From Pseudomonadota bacterium (GTDB lineage Bacteria; Pseudomonadota; Gammaproteobacteria; Burkholderiales; Burkholderiaceae_B): a stretch of DNA of 64,000 nucleotides. The stretch lies in NCBI GenBank assembly GCA_023440825.1, contig JAEXRL010000028.1, positions 1 through 64,000 of the forward strand. Reading direction: 5' to 3'. The notes beneath the pieces are model-generated. The model made no database searches, was not told the origin of the DNA, and saw only the letters and a list, made by a program, of their open reading frames with translations. The position numbers were made by a program, and so were the translations under genes. Shown here piece after piece: positions 15,774-25,014 of the stretch. Each line of letters begins with the position of its first letter. Positions within the stretch are counted from its first letter, which is position 1.

Positions 15774-17195
15774 ATGCACAGCACAGTTGAGGATTTTCAG
15801 GCTACCCAGTCAGCGGATACGGAGTTTTTCCTGTCCGAAGCGCTTATTCGTCGCTTTGATCGTACCGGGCCGCGCTATACCTCTTATCCTACTGCCGACC
15901 GCTTTTATCAGGACTTTCCCGCGCAGCCTTATATTCATCAGCTCAGTCATCGTGCAGCCAGTCATAACAACCCACCCTTGTCTGTGTATTTACACATTCC
16001 TTTTTGTCAGTCGCTTTGTTATTTTTGTGCCTGCAACAAGTTAATAACTCAAGATCGTAGTAAAAGCACGCAGTATTTACGTTACTTAAAACGTGAAATA
16101 GAAATGGTCAGCCAGTATTTGGGCGAAGACCGTCTTACCGAGCAACTGCATCTGGGCGGGGGGTCTCCCACATTTCTTAATCATGCCGAACTGGCAGAGC
16201 TGATGGCATTTTTGCGTCAGCATTTTGAATTTTCACCGCAGGCAGAGCTGGGCATAGAAATTGATCCCCGCACCTTGCACGAGCACAGCTTTACTGATCT
16301 GGCCAGTTTAGGATTTAACCGCACCAGTTTTGGCGTGCAGGACTTCAATCCTGATGTGCAGCAGGCCGTAAATCGCATCCAGCCCATGGATATGGTGCAA
16401 TCGGCCATGAGCTTGGCTCGCCAAGCGGGGTTTACATCAATTAACACCGATTTGATTTATGGTTTGCCCAAACAAAGTCTGGACTCATTTGGTGTCACTG
16501 TCGATGCCCTAATTGATTTACGGCCAGATCGTATCGCTTTATATAACTATGCGCACTTGCCGCAACGCTTCAAGGCCCAACGGCTAATTAAAGAGGCGGA
16601 TTTGCCTGATGCAGAGCTACGCTTGCAGTTGTTTATGCGGTCTACCGAGCGCTTGCTAAAGGCTGGGTATGTGTACATAGGGCTGGATCATTTTGCTCTT
16701 CCTCAAGACGAGCTCAACCTGGCTCGGCTAGACCAAAGCTTACACCGTAACTTTCAGGGATATACCACTCGTGCTGAATGTGATTTGCTGGCCTTCGGCT
16801 CCTCTGCTATCGGTAAGGTAGGGCCCATACACGTACAAAATCAACGTAGCTTGCGTGAATACTATGCCGATCTGGATCGCGGGCGCTTGCCTGTTGATCG
16901 AGGTATTGTGATGCAAGACGATGACCAGATACGTGCCGATGTAATCATGCGTTTGATGTGCAGCATGCCGGTTAGATTTGATACGTTTGAACAGCAATAC
17001 GGCATTCAATTCAATACCTATTTTCAGCAAGAGCTTCAACATTTAGGCAGTTATGCGGACGCCGGTCTATTGACGCTGACAGAGCGCTGTATACAGATCA
17101 CGGGTAAGGGACGTTTATTCGTACGTGCCATCAGCATGGTATTTGATCGCTATTTGTCCCAGGCTACGACAGCCAGCTATTCGCGACTTATTTAA
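15774..17195 (+). CDS. hemN: Oxygen-independent coproporphyrinogen III dehydrogenase
   Basis: HemN is a radical-SAM enzyme that oxidatively decarboxylates coproporphyrinogen III to protoporphyrinogen IX in haem synthesis without oxygen. The [4Fe-4S] motif is visible as PFCQSLCYFCACNK (CxxxCxxCxC), with GGGSPTFL as the SAM-binding glycine motif. The N-terminus PRYTSYPTADRF is typical of HemN and distinguishes it from HemW. The ATG at 15774 has GGAG at good distance and gives 473 residues, close to the family length. The FNR-type box upstream suggests oxygen control. A terminator-like hairpin follows the stop. Confidence 0.95.
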   Translation: MHSTVEDFQATQSADTEFFLSEALIRRFDRTGPRYTSYPTADRFYQDFPAQPYIHQLSHRAASHNNPPLSVYLHIPFCQSLCYFCACNKLITQDRSKSTQYLRYLKREIEMVSQYLGEDRLTEQLHLGGGSPTFLNHAELAELMAFLRQHFEFSPQAELGIEIDPRTLHEHSFTDLASLGFNRTSFGVQDFNPDVQQAVNRIQPMDMVQSAMSLARQAGFTSINTDLIYGLPKQSLDSFGVTVDALIDLRPDRIALYNYAHLPQRFKAQRLIKEADLPDAELRLQLFMRSTERLLKAGYVYIGLDHFALPQDELNLARLDQSLHRNFQGYTTRAECDLLAFGSSAIGKVGPIHVQNQRSLREYYADLDRGRLPVDRGIVMQDDDQIRADVIMRLMCSMPVRFDTFEQQYGIQFNTYFQQELQHLGSYADAGLLTLTERCIQITGKGRLFVRAISMVFDRYLSQATTASYSRLI

Positions 17196-17225
17196 AGGCG
17201 TGCTCGTGCAGACGTGTGCGTACAG

Positions 17226-17248
17226 GCCGGTCGGTTTGACCGGCTTTT
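17226..17248 (+). terminator. Intrinsic terminator after hemN
   Basis: A 7-bp GC-rich stem (GCCGGTC / GACCGGC) with a 5-nt loop followed by TTTT. It lies between the hemN stop and the ribosome binding site of the next gene. Confidence 0.7.
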
Positions 17249-17264
17249 AACGGAAAGGAATTTC

Positions 17265-18431
17265 ATGCAAATAAAAACAGATTTGCCCTTGTTGCCACTG
17301 ATGAGCAAAAAGCTACTGCCATTAGTACAGGGGGGAATGGGAGTAGGGGTGTCGGCATCCCGTCTGGCTGGTGCGGTTGCTAGCTTAGGGGGTATGGGCA
17401 CCATTTCTAGTGTGGACTTACGGCGTCACCATCCTGATCTGATGGACAATACCCGGGGTAAAGTGTCTAAAGAAGCCATTGATGTGGCCAATCTGGAAGC
17501 TTTGAACCGCGAAGTAAGCCGCGCCAAGCAGCAGTCACAAGGGCGTGGTGCAGTGGCTGTCAATATTATGAAAGCAGTGTCTCAGTATGCGGCCTATGTT
17601 AAGCAGGCGTGCGAGAGCGGAGCGGATGCCGTAGTAGTAGGAGCTGGCTTGCCCATGGATCTGCCAGAGCTTACTAAAGACCATCCTAATGTAGCGCTTA
17701 TTCCCATCCTTTCTGATGTGCGTGGCGTGTCTTTGGTGTTACGCAAGTGGTTACGTAAGCAACGTTTACCTGATGCCATCGTGATTGAAAACCCGCGTTA
17801 TGCGGCAGGGCACCTAGGCGCCCCAGACGACGCCAGTCTGGATAAGCCCGACTACACGTTTAGCCGTGTACTGGAGGGGTGTCGTCAGTTATTTAAAGAC
17901 TTAGGCCTGGAGTCTGTACGCATCCCCTTAATTGCAGCCGGGGGAGTGAACAGTCCGCAACAACTACGAGGTTTACTATCCAGCGGCGCAGATGCTGTGC
18001 AGCTAGGCACCGCCTTTGCCGTTACACGTGAAGGCGATAGTCATGAAAATTTTAAGCGCGTGTTACTGGAGGCCGAGCCTAGTGATATCGTCACCTTTAT
18101 GAGCGTGGCTGGCTTGCCTGCCCGTGCGGTGCGTACGCCTTGGCTGGATGCGTACTTGCACAAAGAGGCCAAGCTACAGTCGGTAGCCACTGAGCGTGCC
18201 TGCCGTGAAGGATTTGATTGCCTGTCGCATTGTGGTCTGCGAGACGGCGTGGCAAAGCAAGGCCAGTTTTGTATCGACCAGCGTCTGGCCTATGCCTTGG
18301 AGGGCGATGTAGAGCGCGGCTTGTTTTTCCGTAGCTCGGAAAGCCTGCCTTTGGGCAAAGCGATGCGTAGTGTGCGTGAGCTGATGGAGTACATGCTAGG
18401 TAACGCGGCCACCGTTAAGCCAGCCTATTAG
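17265..18431 (+). CDS. Nitronate monooxygenase-like flavoprotein (2-nitropropane dioxygenase family)
   Basis: A 388-residue FMN TIM-barrel protein. Near the N-terminus it has the family stretch PLVQGGMGVGVSASRLAGAV, and further on GADAVVVGAGLPMD, LIAAGGVNSPQQL and SSGADAVQLGTAF, the phosphate-binding and barrel motifs of the NPD/FabK family. Members oxidise nitronates or act as NAD(P)H:quinone or enoyl reductases; substrate cannot be told here. A Cys-containing C-terminal segment (CREGFDCLSHCGLRDG) is present. The ATG at 17265 is chosen because AAAGGA precedes it and the family starts there; upstream in-frame codons fall in the hemN terminator. Confidence 0.85.
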   Translation: MQIKTDLPLLPLMSKKLLPLVQGGMGVGVSASRLAGAVASLGGMGTISSVDLRRHHPDLMDNTRGKVSKEAIDVANLEALNREVSRAKQQSQGRGAVAVNIMKAVSQYAAYVKQACESGADAVVVGAGLPMDLPELTKDHPNVALIPILSDVRGVSLVLRKWLRKQRLPDAIVIENPRYAAGHLGAPDDASLDKPDYTFSRVLEGCRQLFKDLGLESVRIPLIAAGGVNSPQQLRGLLSSGADAVQLGTAFAVTREGDSHENFKRVLLEAEPSDIVTFMSVAGLPARAVRTPWLDAYLHKEAKLQSVATERACREGFDCLSHCGLRDGVAKQGQFCIDQRLAYALEGDVERGLFFRSSESLPLGKAMRSVRELMEYMLGNAATVKPAY

Positions 18432-18441
18432 CATCAGCCGT

Positions 18442-18987
18442 TCACTTGTCAGAGGTGGGGGTGAACTCCAGATCCTCCACCTGCTCGTCACTGATGTAGT
18501 GTTCGGCCTTGGGCTTGCTCAGGGCCAGACTTAGGCGTCGTGCCAACTCATAACATTCATCAATGTGGGCGTGCCCGACTTTGCGCAACACCACATAACT
18601 AATAGTAGATGAAATCGCTGTGCCTACCAGTGGAATGTACTTGGCACCATACTTGCCCGTTAGTTTTTTAGCCCCCAGCTTGAGCAACACGTTTACGACA
18701 CGGTCAGTGGTCAGCACGCGTCCGGCTAAACCCAGTCCCATACTGGTGCCACCGACAATCACCAGTTTTTGGAGCTCGGGGCTCATGCCATCCACTTCGG
18801 TGGGGCCTAAGCCGAAGCGTGCATTGATTTGAGGGATGAGTCTCATCAGTATGGCGACGTCAGTGCCGAAGTCTACACCCGGTATAGGCACGACGGCTGC
18901 TGCCGCAGAGAGTAGGGCGCGGTTACTGACTAATTTGCGGCATTCTTTACGGATTTCGTCTAAGCGTTTGATTGACGTGGGCTGCAT
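18442..18987 (-). CDS. DUF697/YcjF-like membrane-associated protein
   Basis: A 181-residue protein whose first half (AAAAVVPIPGVDFGTDVAI, then LIPQINARFGL) resembles the DUF697 domain found in YcjF and in some GTPase-linked proteins. It has two or three moderately hydrophobic, Gly/Ala-rich helices (about 25-45, 75-95, 110-130) and a charged C-terminus. Function is unknown. It stands alone, convergent with the nitronate monooxygenase-like gene. GGAG precedes the ATG by 8 nt. Confidence 0.7.
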   Translation of the reverse strand: MQPTSIKRLDEIRKECRKLVSNRALLSAAAAVVPIPGVDFGTDVAILMRLIPQINARFGLGPTEVDGMSPELQKLVIVGGTSMGLGLAGRVLTTDRVVNVLLKLGAKKLTGKYGAKYIPLVGTAISSTISYVVLRKVGHAHIDECYELARRLSLALSKPKAEHYISDEQVEDLEFTPTSDK

Positions 18988-19143
18988 GCAGGCGGCTCCG
19001 TGGATAGGGAAACTGAGTCCATGTGCTAGTCATTAAATATGTTTATACTGCTAATACAGTACACGTGTCATGTCCTTAAGGGTAAGCGTTTCCGTCAAGG
19101 GCGCTGATTGCATACACTAATCGGGCTTTGGGAGTCCACTACC

Positions 19144-22100
19144 ATGAAATCTCGCCTGTTCGGTGTGCTATTGAGTATAGCGTGTGTATCCATCGCTCAG
19201 GCTGCCAGTATCAGCCAATTTGAGCCGCAAGGCAGTGTCGCCGATTTACGCGATGTGCGTGTCAGCTTTGATCAAGCTGTAGTGGCCTGGGGTGATGCCC
19301 ATTTGCCGGCACCGGTTTTGATTCAGTGCAATGATTCGACTGTTTATGGGCAAGGCCGTTGGCTGGATGCGCGTCGTTGGATATACGAATTTTCCCAGCC
19401 GCCGGGGCCAGGCCTGCAGTGCGTCGCTCAGATAGCGCCCGATTTCCGTGATCTTCAGCAACAGGCTTTACAAGGAAAACAGGAGTTTTCCTTTCATTCA
19501 GACGGCCCTAGCTTAGAGCGTTACGTGCCCAGTTATGGGGATATTCACGAAGATCAGGCTTTCCTGCTTAAGTTTAATGCTGTAGTAAGCGCAGAGTCGG
19601 TTCAGCAGCATAGTTTTTGTATTATCGAGGGGGTGGGCGAGAAAGTACCCACCCAGATGCTGGATGCGTCGCTGCTCCAGCAAGTGACTCAAGCGAATTA
19701 TTTGGCAGAGGACGAGCGCACGCTGTGGCAAGGTTTGCAGTGTCAGCGTAGCTTGCCTCCTGGCGCCAAGGTTACGCTTGTGCTTGAGCCGGGCATATAC
19801 AGCGAACAGCAGTCCAGGCAAGGCATACGCAGTCAGCAGCTCGAGCGTCTGGACTTCACCGTACGTGAACCTTTTAGCGCGCAGCTTTCGTGTACGCGTG
19901 ACAACGCACAAGCTCCATGCACGCCAATGGCAGACATACGTTTACAGTTTTCTGCGCCTGTGCCCCCGGATTTACTGCAGCAAGTGCGCTTACAGCGCGA
20001 GAGCACGGAGCTTAGCCCGGCTGATCCTGGGGATAGTGATAATGCCGTAGTGTTCGCGGGGCCCTTTGCTGAAAACACGCAGTGGGTCTGGCGTATTCCC
20101 GCTGATTTTCAAGATGATATGGGGCGTCCGCTGGCCAACCTTGCCGCTTTGCAAGAGCAGGGCGTGCAAATAGGAGCCTATCCTCCCTTAATTAAGTTTG
20201 CTGCTGCCCCGTTTGCAATAGTAGAGCGTTTTGCCCATGCGGATGCCTACGCTTCCGAGCAAAAGGCCCCACCAGCACTGGCGCTGAGTGTGCGGCGTAT
20301 CGAGCCTGATTTAGTCACTCGTGAGTTAAGTGTGTCGTTGGGGCAGGTACATAACTTGCATTCTCAAGACGATCTGCAGGTGCTTCAATGGTATTCGCGC
20401 TTGTTGCGTGCAAACCAGACAAGTGTGCAAGCCAGTCAGTTACACGAGCTGCAGGCTGTACAAGAGCTAAGCTATGGCAAGGATGAGCCCTATTTGGATT
20501 TGCGCTCGGTGTCCTTATTAGCGCCTTACTACGAGCAGACCACCCAGCTACGCTTACCGGGTTTGAACGCGGAATCGGCGCAGCAGTTTGAGTTGCTCGG
20601 GATTCCGCTTAACAAGCCCGGTTTTCACGTGCTGGAAATCGCTTCCGAACGTTTGGGCGCAGCCTTGCTGGGCAAGGCCGAGCCCATGTATGTACGTAGT
20701 TCAGCCTTGGTGACCAATCTGGGAGTACATATTAAGCAGGGGCAAGATGATGTATTGGTGTGGGTCACGACGCTGGATGATGCTCAGCCTGTGGCGCAGG
20801 CTCAGGTAAGTATCATGCAGTGTGATGGTACGGTATTGGCGCAAGGACTGAGCAATGAGCAGGGCATCGTACATCGTTTTATTAGCACAGAAACAGATAG
20901 TTACTGCCCTGATACAGGCCTCTCAGGTCTTTATGTGACAGCTAGGCTGGATGCCGAGCACAAGCAGGCACGAGGGCAAGCGGATTTTAGTTTTGCGTTC
21001 AGTTCGTGGAATCGAGGTATAGAGCCTTGGCGCTTTCAAGTGCCTTATCGATGGGCGGATCAGGCGGGGGAACTGGCACACACTATTTTCGACCGTAGTT
21101 TATTTCTTGCGGGCGAAACCGTGCATATGAAGCATTACTATAGCGTGCAGCATCGTGATGGTTTGCGTGCGCCTCAAAGCCGACCCGATCAGCTTGAGCT
21201 GCGTCACCAGGGGTCTGATCGGGTCTATACCTTGCCTTTGCTGTGGCAAGATCAACAACAAGGCAGTGTGTTTGCCTTAAATGAGTTTACCTTGCCCAAA
21301 GAGGCGCCTTTGGGGCTATATCAACTCATGGGTCTGGGGAGTGACCTATATGTGCCCATGGGGGAGTTCCGTGTTGAGGAGTTCAAGTTACCTTGGCTTA
21401 AGGGCAGCATAAGCTTGTCCGACGCACAGCACAAAAATGTGCTGATTGCACCAGATACGGTTCAGGCCGACATACAGCTCGAGTATGTGGCTGGGGGGGC
21501 AGCGGGGCATTTGCCTGCGACGCTGTCTGCTGTGCAACAAAGTTATGCACCGGGCTTTAGTGCGTATCCAGAATATAGTTTTTCTGCCCCGAGCCAGAGC
21601 ACTGAGGCGGCTCTAGAGCACGATAAGCTGTTTTTAAACAAGCGTGCCTTGGTCTTGGATGAGCAAGGGGGAGCTCGTGTGCAGCTTGATGCTGCCCCGG
21701 CTGTGTTGGGGCCGGCTCAGTATCTGTTTGAGCTCAGCTTTGCGGATCCGAATGGGCAAATTCAGACACTCACCCAGACTGTGCCTGTTTGGCCCGCTGC
21801 GGTGCAGCCCGGCTTGCAAACAGAGAACTGGCTAAGCCTTGGTCAAACCACTACTCTTAAAACCATAGCGTTAGACCCAGATGGGCAGGCCGTGGCGAAC
21901 GCGGCAATACGTATCGAAGCCTCGCGCAGAGAATTTAACAGCACTCGCAAGCGTTTGGTGGGGGGCTTTTACAGCTATGACAATATTGAGCTGGTAGAGC
22001 CTTTAGGCGTGCTATGTGAAGGTCGTAGCGATAAGCAGGGCTTGTTTTCGTGTGATTACACGTTCAAGCAAGGGGGTGACTTGGAGCTGATCGTGATTGC

Positions 22101-25014
22101 ACAGGATCAACAAGGCCGAGAGTCAACAGCGGCAACGCAGATATGGGTCAGCACGGGAGAGCAAAGCTGGTTTGCTGGTGGTAACGATGATCGCATTGAT
22201 CTGTTAGCTGAAAAGCCTGTTTATGCTCCGGGAGAGCGGGCACGTTTTCAGGTACGCATGCCGTTTCGAGAGGCCAGTGCTTTAATAAGCGTTGAGCGCG
22301 AAGGTGTGCTGCATACACAGATTGCTCACCTAAAGGGCGATAAGCCCACTGTTGAATTGCTTGTGCAAGAAAACTGGGGGCCCAATGTATATGTGTCGGC
22401 CTTAGTGCTAAGAGGTCGGGTATACGATGTACCCTGGCAGTCATTTTTTAGCTGGGGATGGAAGCGACCTGCTGCCTGGTATGAGGCCTATCAAGGTGCT
22501 AGCGAATACCGTCCTCCTAGTCAGCTCGTCGACTTGTCTAAACCAGCGTATCGTTTTGGCCTGGCGTCGATTCAAGTCAATGCGCAACAAGACGCCTTGC
22601 AGGTGCAACTAAGCACGGATAGCACGCAGTATAAAGTGCGTGAGCAGGCCCAAGTGCAGATTCAGGTAAAGGATGCCCATGGTCAGCCAGCCGCTCATGC
22701 CAATATTGCATTTGCGGCGGTTGATGCGGCCTTGCTGGAGCTTAGTCCTAATACGTCTTGGGATTTGTTAACCGCCATGCGGGCGTTACGACCTTATGGC
22801 GTGCTCACGGCAACGGCACAGTCTGAAATTGTGGGGCGCAGGCATTATGGGCGTAAGGCCTTACCGGCTGGGGGCGGGGGCGGAAAAAGCCCCACCCGTG
22901 AATTACTGGACACTCTATTGCTGTGGGAAGGCAATGTGCAAACCAATGAGCAGGGTAGAGCCACGGTTCAGGTACCGTTAAACGACGTGTTAAGCCGTTT
23001 CGTGCTGGTGGCTGTGGCCGAGCAAAATGGACAGCGCTTTGGGACAGGGAAAACCGAAATCATAAGCACGCAAGATGTGCAGTTAATTTCTGGCTTGCCG
23101 ACCGTTGTGCGCGATCAGGATCAGTATCAGGCACAACTGACCGTACGAAATAGCAGTGAGCGTGCCATGAACATCCAGATTACGGCGCAGTATGGTGAAA
23201 AAGATGCTCAGTCACACACACTAAAGCCACAGCAACTGCGACTGGAGGCGGGTGCGGCGGGTACGTTGAGCTGGTGGGTGCAGGCACCTGTGCTGCAAGG
23301 CCAGCACGATAGTCTTGAGGTTCAGTGGCGTTGGCAGGCTCAAGAGCTGGACGTTGAAAACCCTGCTCAAGACAGTTTGCTGCAAGTACAAAAAGTGTTG
23401 GCGACTACGCCAGTTACTGTGCAGCAGGCCGCCTTGGCTCAGGTTCGTGCAGAGCAGTCTTTTGACTATACTGTGCAGGCGCCTAAACAGGCCTTGCGTA
23501 GCGCACAGGGGCGTGTGCGTGGTGGTATTGAAGTCAATCTATTGTCTAGCCTAGCGGGGATGCAGCCCGGTGTGCAACAGTGGTTCGAGCGCTACCCTTA
23601 TACATGTTTTGAGCAGCAAGCATCGCGTTTTATGGGCATGCAAGATGCGGCGCAGTGGGACGCGTTAATGCTGCGCCTACCGGCCTATCTGAGTGAGACG
23701 GGCTTGTTGCGTTATTTCCCAAGTGCCAGCTTGTCGGGCAGTGTGCCATTAACGGCCTATGTACTGGATATTAGCCATGAAGCGCAACGCTTAGGCATGG
23801 CCTTTACTCTACCCGATGCTCAGCAAAGTGCGATGTTGCGCGCTTTGCAGGCGTATGCTCAAGGTCGACTTGCTGATCCCGCTTGGCTGACGTCAGCGCA
23901 ACAGCAACAGCTGCGCCTAGTGGCCATAGAAACCTTGTCACGCTATGGTCAGGCTCATGCCGGTATGCTGGATAGTGTACGTTTTAACTTGGCGCAATGG
24001 CCCAGTTCCAGCTTGCTGGATTTTCTTGCGATCTATCAGCGCTTACCCGGCTTGGCGCATCTGGCAGCCGAGCAGTCACAGGCAGAGTCTTTACTACGAA
24101 CGCGTTTGCGTAGTCGCGCCACTACTCTGTATTTTGATGACAGCCCTCTGAATCAGGATGCTTTATTCATGGTCAGTCCAGTCAGCAATCAGGCCAGATT
24201 ACTGTTGCTCAAGGCGCAGGACCCTGAGTGGGTAGAGGATATACCGCGTTTGTTTAAGGGCTTATTGGCCGAGCAGCGTCAGGGTGCCTGGCGCATGACC
24301 ACCGAAAACTTATTGGGCAGTTTGGCCGTGATGAAGTTTGCACAGTTGTACGAGAATGAACCTGAGGGGCAGACTCAAATTAGTGTGGCCAAACAGGTGG
24401 TGCAGCAGTTTGACTGGAACACCTTACCTTCACAGGAAGGCCTGCGGCAGACGCAGCTTATGCTGGACTGGCCCGGCCAGACGGAGCTTGTACAAGTCAG
24501 CTTGCAGGGCCAGGGCAGCGCCTGGGTTCAAGCCCGCTCTTGGGCGGCAATACCAGAAACTGAGGCACGCATGGCGGGGATAGCCATTGAGCGTAGGCTA
24601 AGTGTGGTGCATCAGGCTCAGAAAGGGCGCTGGTCAGTTGGCGACAGTTATTTGGTGCAATTACGTATTCGAGCTCAGGGGCGCGTACATTGGGCGGTGC
24701 TGACTGATCCTATACCGGCGGGTGCCAGTATTTTAGGCAGCGGTCTGGGGCGCGACTCCGCGTTGACAGCAACGGCTGCGCAAGCTGGTGTGGGGGCATG
24801 GCCCAGTTATATTGAGCGCAAGGCAGATGTATATCGTGCTTATTTCGACCTGCTGCCCGATGGTCAAACGCAGCTAGAGTACGTCGTGCGCTTGAATACG
24901 GTAGGCGATTTTTCTTTACCCCCTACCCGTATCGAAGCCTTGTACAACCCGGATATATATGGCGTATGGCCTAACCCTGAGCACTGGAAAGTACATGATG
25001 CTAGCCTGCCGTAA
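19144..25014 (+). CDS. Alpha-2-macroglobulin-family protein with thioester motif
   Basis: A 1956-residue periplasmic protein of the bacterial alpha-2-macroglobulin family, which traps foreign proteases and protects the cell when the envelope is breached. Residues 1-20 are a signal peptide (LFGVLLSIACVSIAQA); a Cys at residue 15 raises the chance of a lipoprotein, but the lipobox is poor. MG domains occupy most of the length. A flexible Gly-rich segment (LPAGGGGGKSP, near residue 1245) may be the bait region. The thioester motif is CFEQ at Cys1488-Gln1491, equivalent to CLEQ in E. coli ECAM. The protein is about 300 residues longer than ECAM, mostly N-terminal to the MG2 region. pbpC overlaps its end by 20 bp, the standard pairing of this family with a periplasmic peptidoglycan repair enzyme. 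Confidence 0.93.
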   Translation: MKSRLFGVLLSIACVSIAQAASISQFEPQGSVADLRDVRVSFDQAVVAWGDAHLPAPVLIQCNDSTVYGQGRWLDARRWIYEFSQPPGPGLQCVAQIAPDFRDLQQQALQGKQEFSFHSDGPSLERYVPSYGDIHEDQAFLLKFNAVVSAESVQQHSFCIIEGVGEKVPTQMLDASLLQQVTQANYLAEDERTLWQGLQCQRSLPPGAKVTLVLEPGIYSEQQSRQGIRSQQLERLDFTVREPFSAQLSCTRDNAQAPCTPMADIRLQFSAPVPPDLLQQVRLQRESTELSPADPGDSDNAVVFAGPFAENTQWVWRIPADFQDDMGRPLANLAALQEQGVQIGAYPPLIKFAAAPFAIVERFAHADAYASEQKAPPALALSVRRIEPDLVTRELSVSLGQVHNLHSQDDLQVLQWYSRLLRANQTSVQASQLHELQAVQELSYGKDEPYLDLRSVSLLAPYYEQTTQLRLPGLNAESAQQFELLGIPLNKPGFHVLEIASERLGAALLGKAEPMYVRSSALVTNLGVHIKQGQDDVLVWVTTLDDAQPVAQAQVSIMQCDGTVLAQGLSNEQGIVHRFISTETDSYCPDTGLSGLYVTARLDAEHKQARGQADFSFAFSSWNRGIEPWRFQVPYRWADQAGELAHTIFDRSLFLAGETVHMKHYYSVQHRDGLRAPQSRPDQLELRHQGSDRVYTLPLLWQDQQQGSVFALNEFTLPKEAPLGLYQLMGLGSDLYVPMGEFRVEEFKLPWLKGSISLSDAQHKNVLIAPDTVQADIQLEYVAGGAAGHLPATLSAVQQSYAPGFSAYPEYSFSAPSQSTEAALEHDKLFLNKRALVLDEQGGARVQLDAAPAVLGPAQYLFELSFADPNGQIQTLTQTVPVWPAAVQPGLQTENWLSLGQTTTLKTIALDPDGQAVANAAIRIEASRREFNSTRKRLVGGFYSYDNIELVEPLGVLCEGRSDKQGLFSCDYTFKQGGDLELIVIAQDQQGRESTAATQIWVSTGEQSWFAGGNDDRIDLLAEKPVYAPGERARFQVRMPFREASALISVEREGVLHTQIAHLKGDKPTVELLVQENWGPNVYVSALVLRGRVYDVPWQSFFSWGWKRPAAWYEAYQGASEYRPPSQLVDLSKPAYRFGLASIQVNAQQDALQVQLSTDSTQYKVREQAQVQIQVKDAHGQPAAHANIAFAAVDAALLELSPNTSWDLLTAMRALRPYGVLTATAQSEIVGRRHYGRKALPAGGGGGKSPTRELLDTLLLWEGNVQTNEQGRATVQVPLNDVLSRFVLVAVAEQNGQRFGTGKTEIISTQDVQLISGLPTVVRDQDQYQAQLTVRNSSERAMNIQITAQYGEKDAQSHTLKPQQLRLEAGAAGTLSWWVQAPVLQGQHDSLEVQWRWQAQELDVENPAQDSLLQVQKVLATTPVTVQQAALAQVRAEQSFDYTVQAPKQALRSAQGRVRGGIEVNLLSSLAGMQPGVQQWFERYPYTCFEQQASRFMGMQDAAQWDALMLRLPAYLSETGLLRYFPSASLSGSVPLTAYVLDISHEAQRLGMAFTLPDAQQSAMLRALQAYAQGRLADPAWLTSAQQQQLRLVAIETLSRYGQAHAGMLDSVRFNLAQWPSSSLLDFLAIYQRLPGLAHLAAEQSQAESLLRTRLRSRATTLYFDDSPLNQDALFMVSPVSNQARLLLLKAQDPEWVEDIPRLFKGLLAEQRQGAWRMTTENLLGSLAVMKFAQLYENEPEGQTQISVAKQVVQQFDWNTLPSQEGLRQTQLMLDWPGQTELVQVSLQGQGSAWVQARSWAAIPETEARMAGIAIERRLSVVHQAQKGRWSVGDSYLVQLRIRAQGRVHWAVLTDPIPAGASILGSGLGRDSALTATAAQAGVGAWPSYIERKADVYRAYFDLLPDGQTQLEYVVRLNTVGDFSLPPTRIEALYNPDIYGVWPNPEHWKVHDASLP

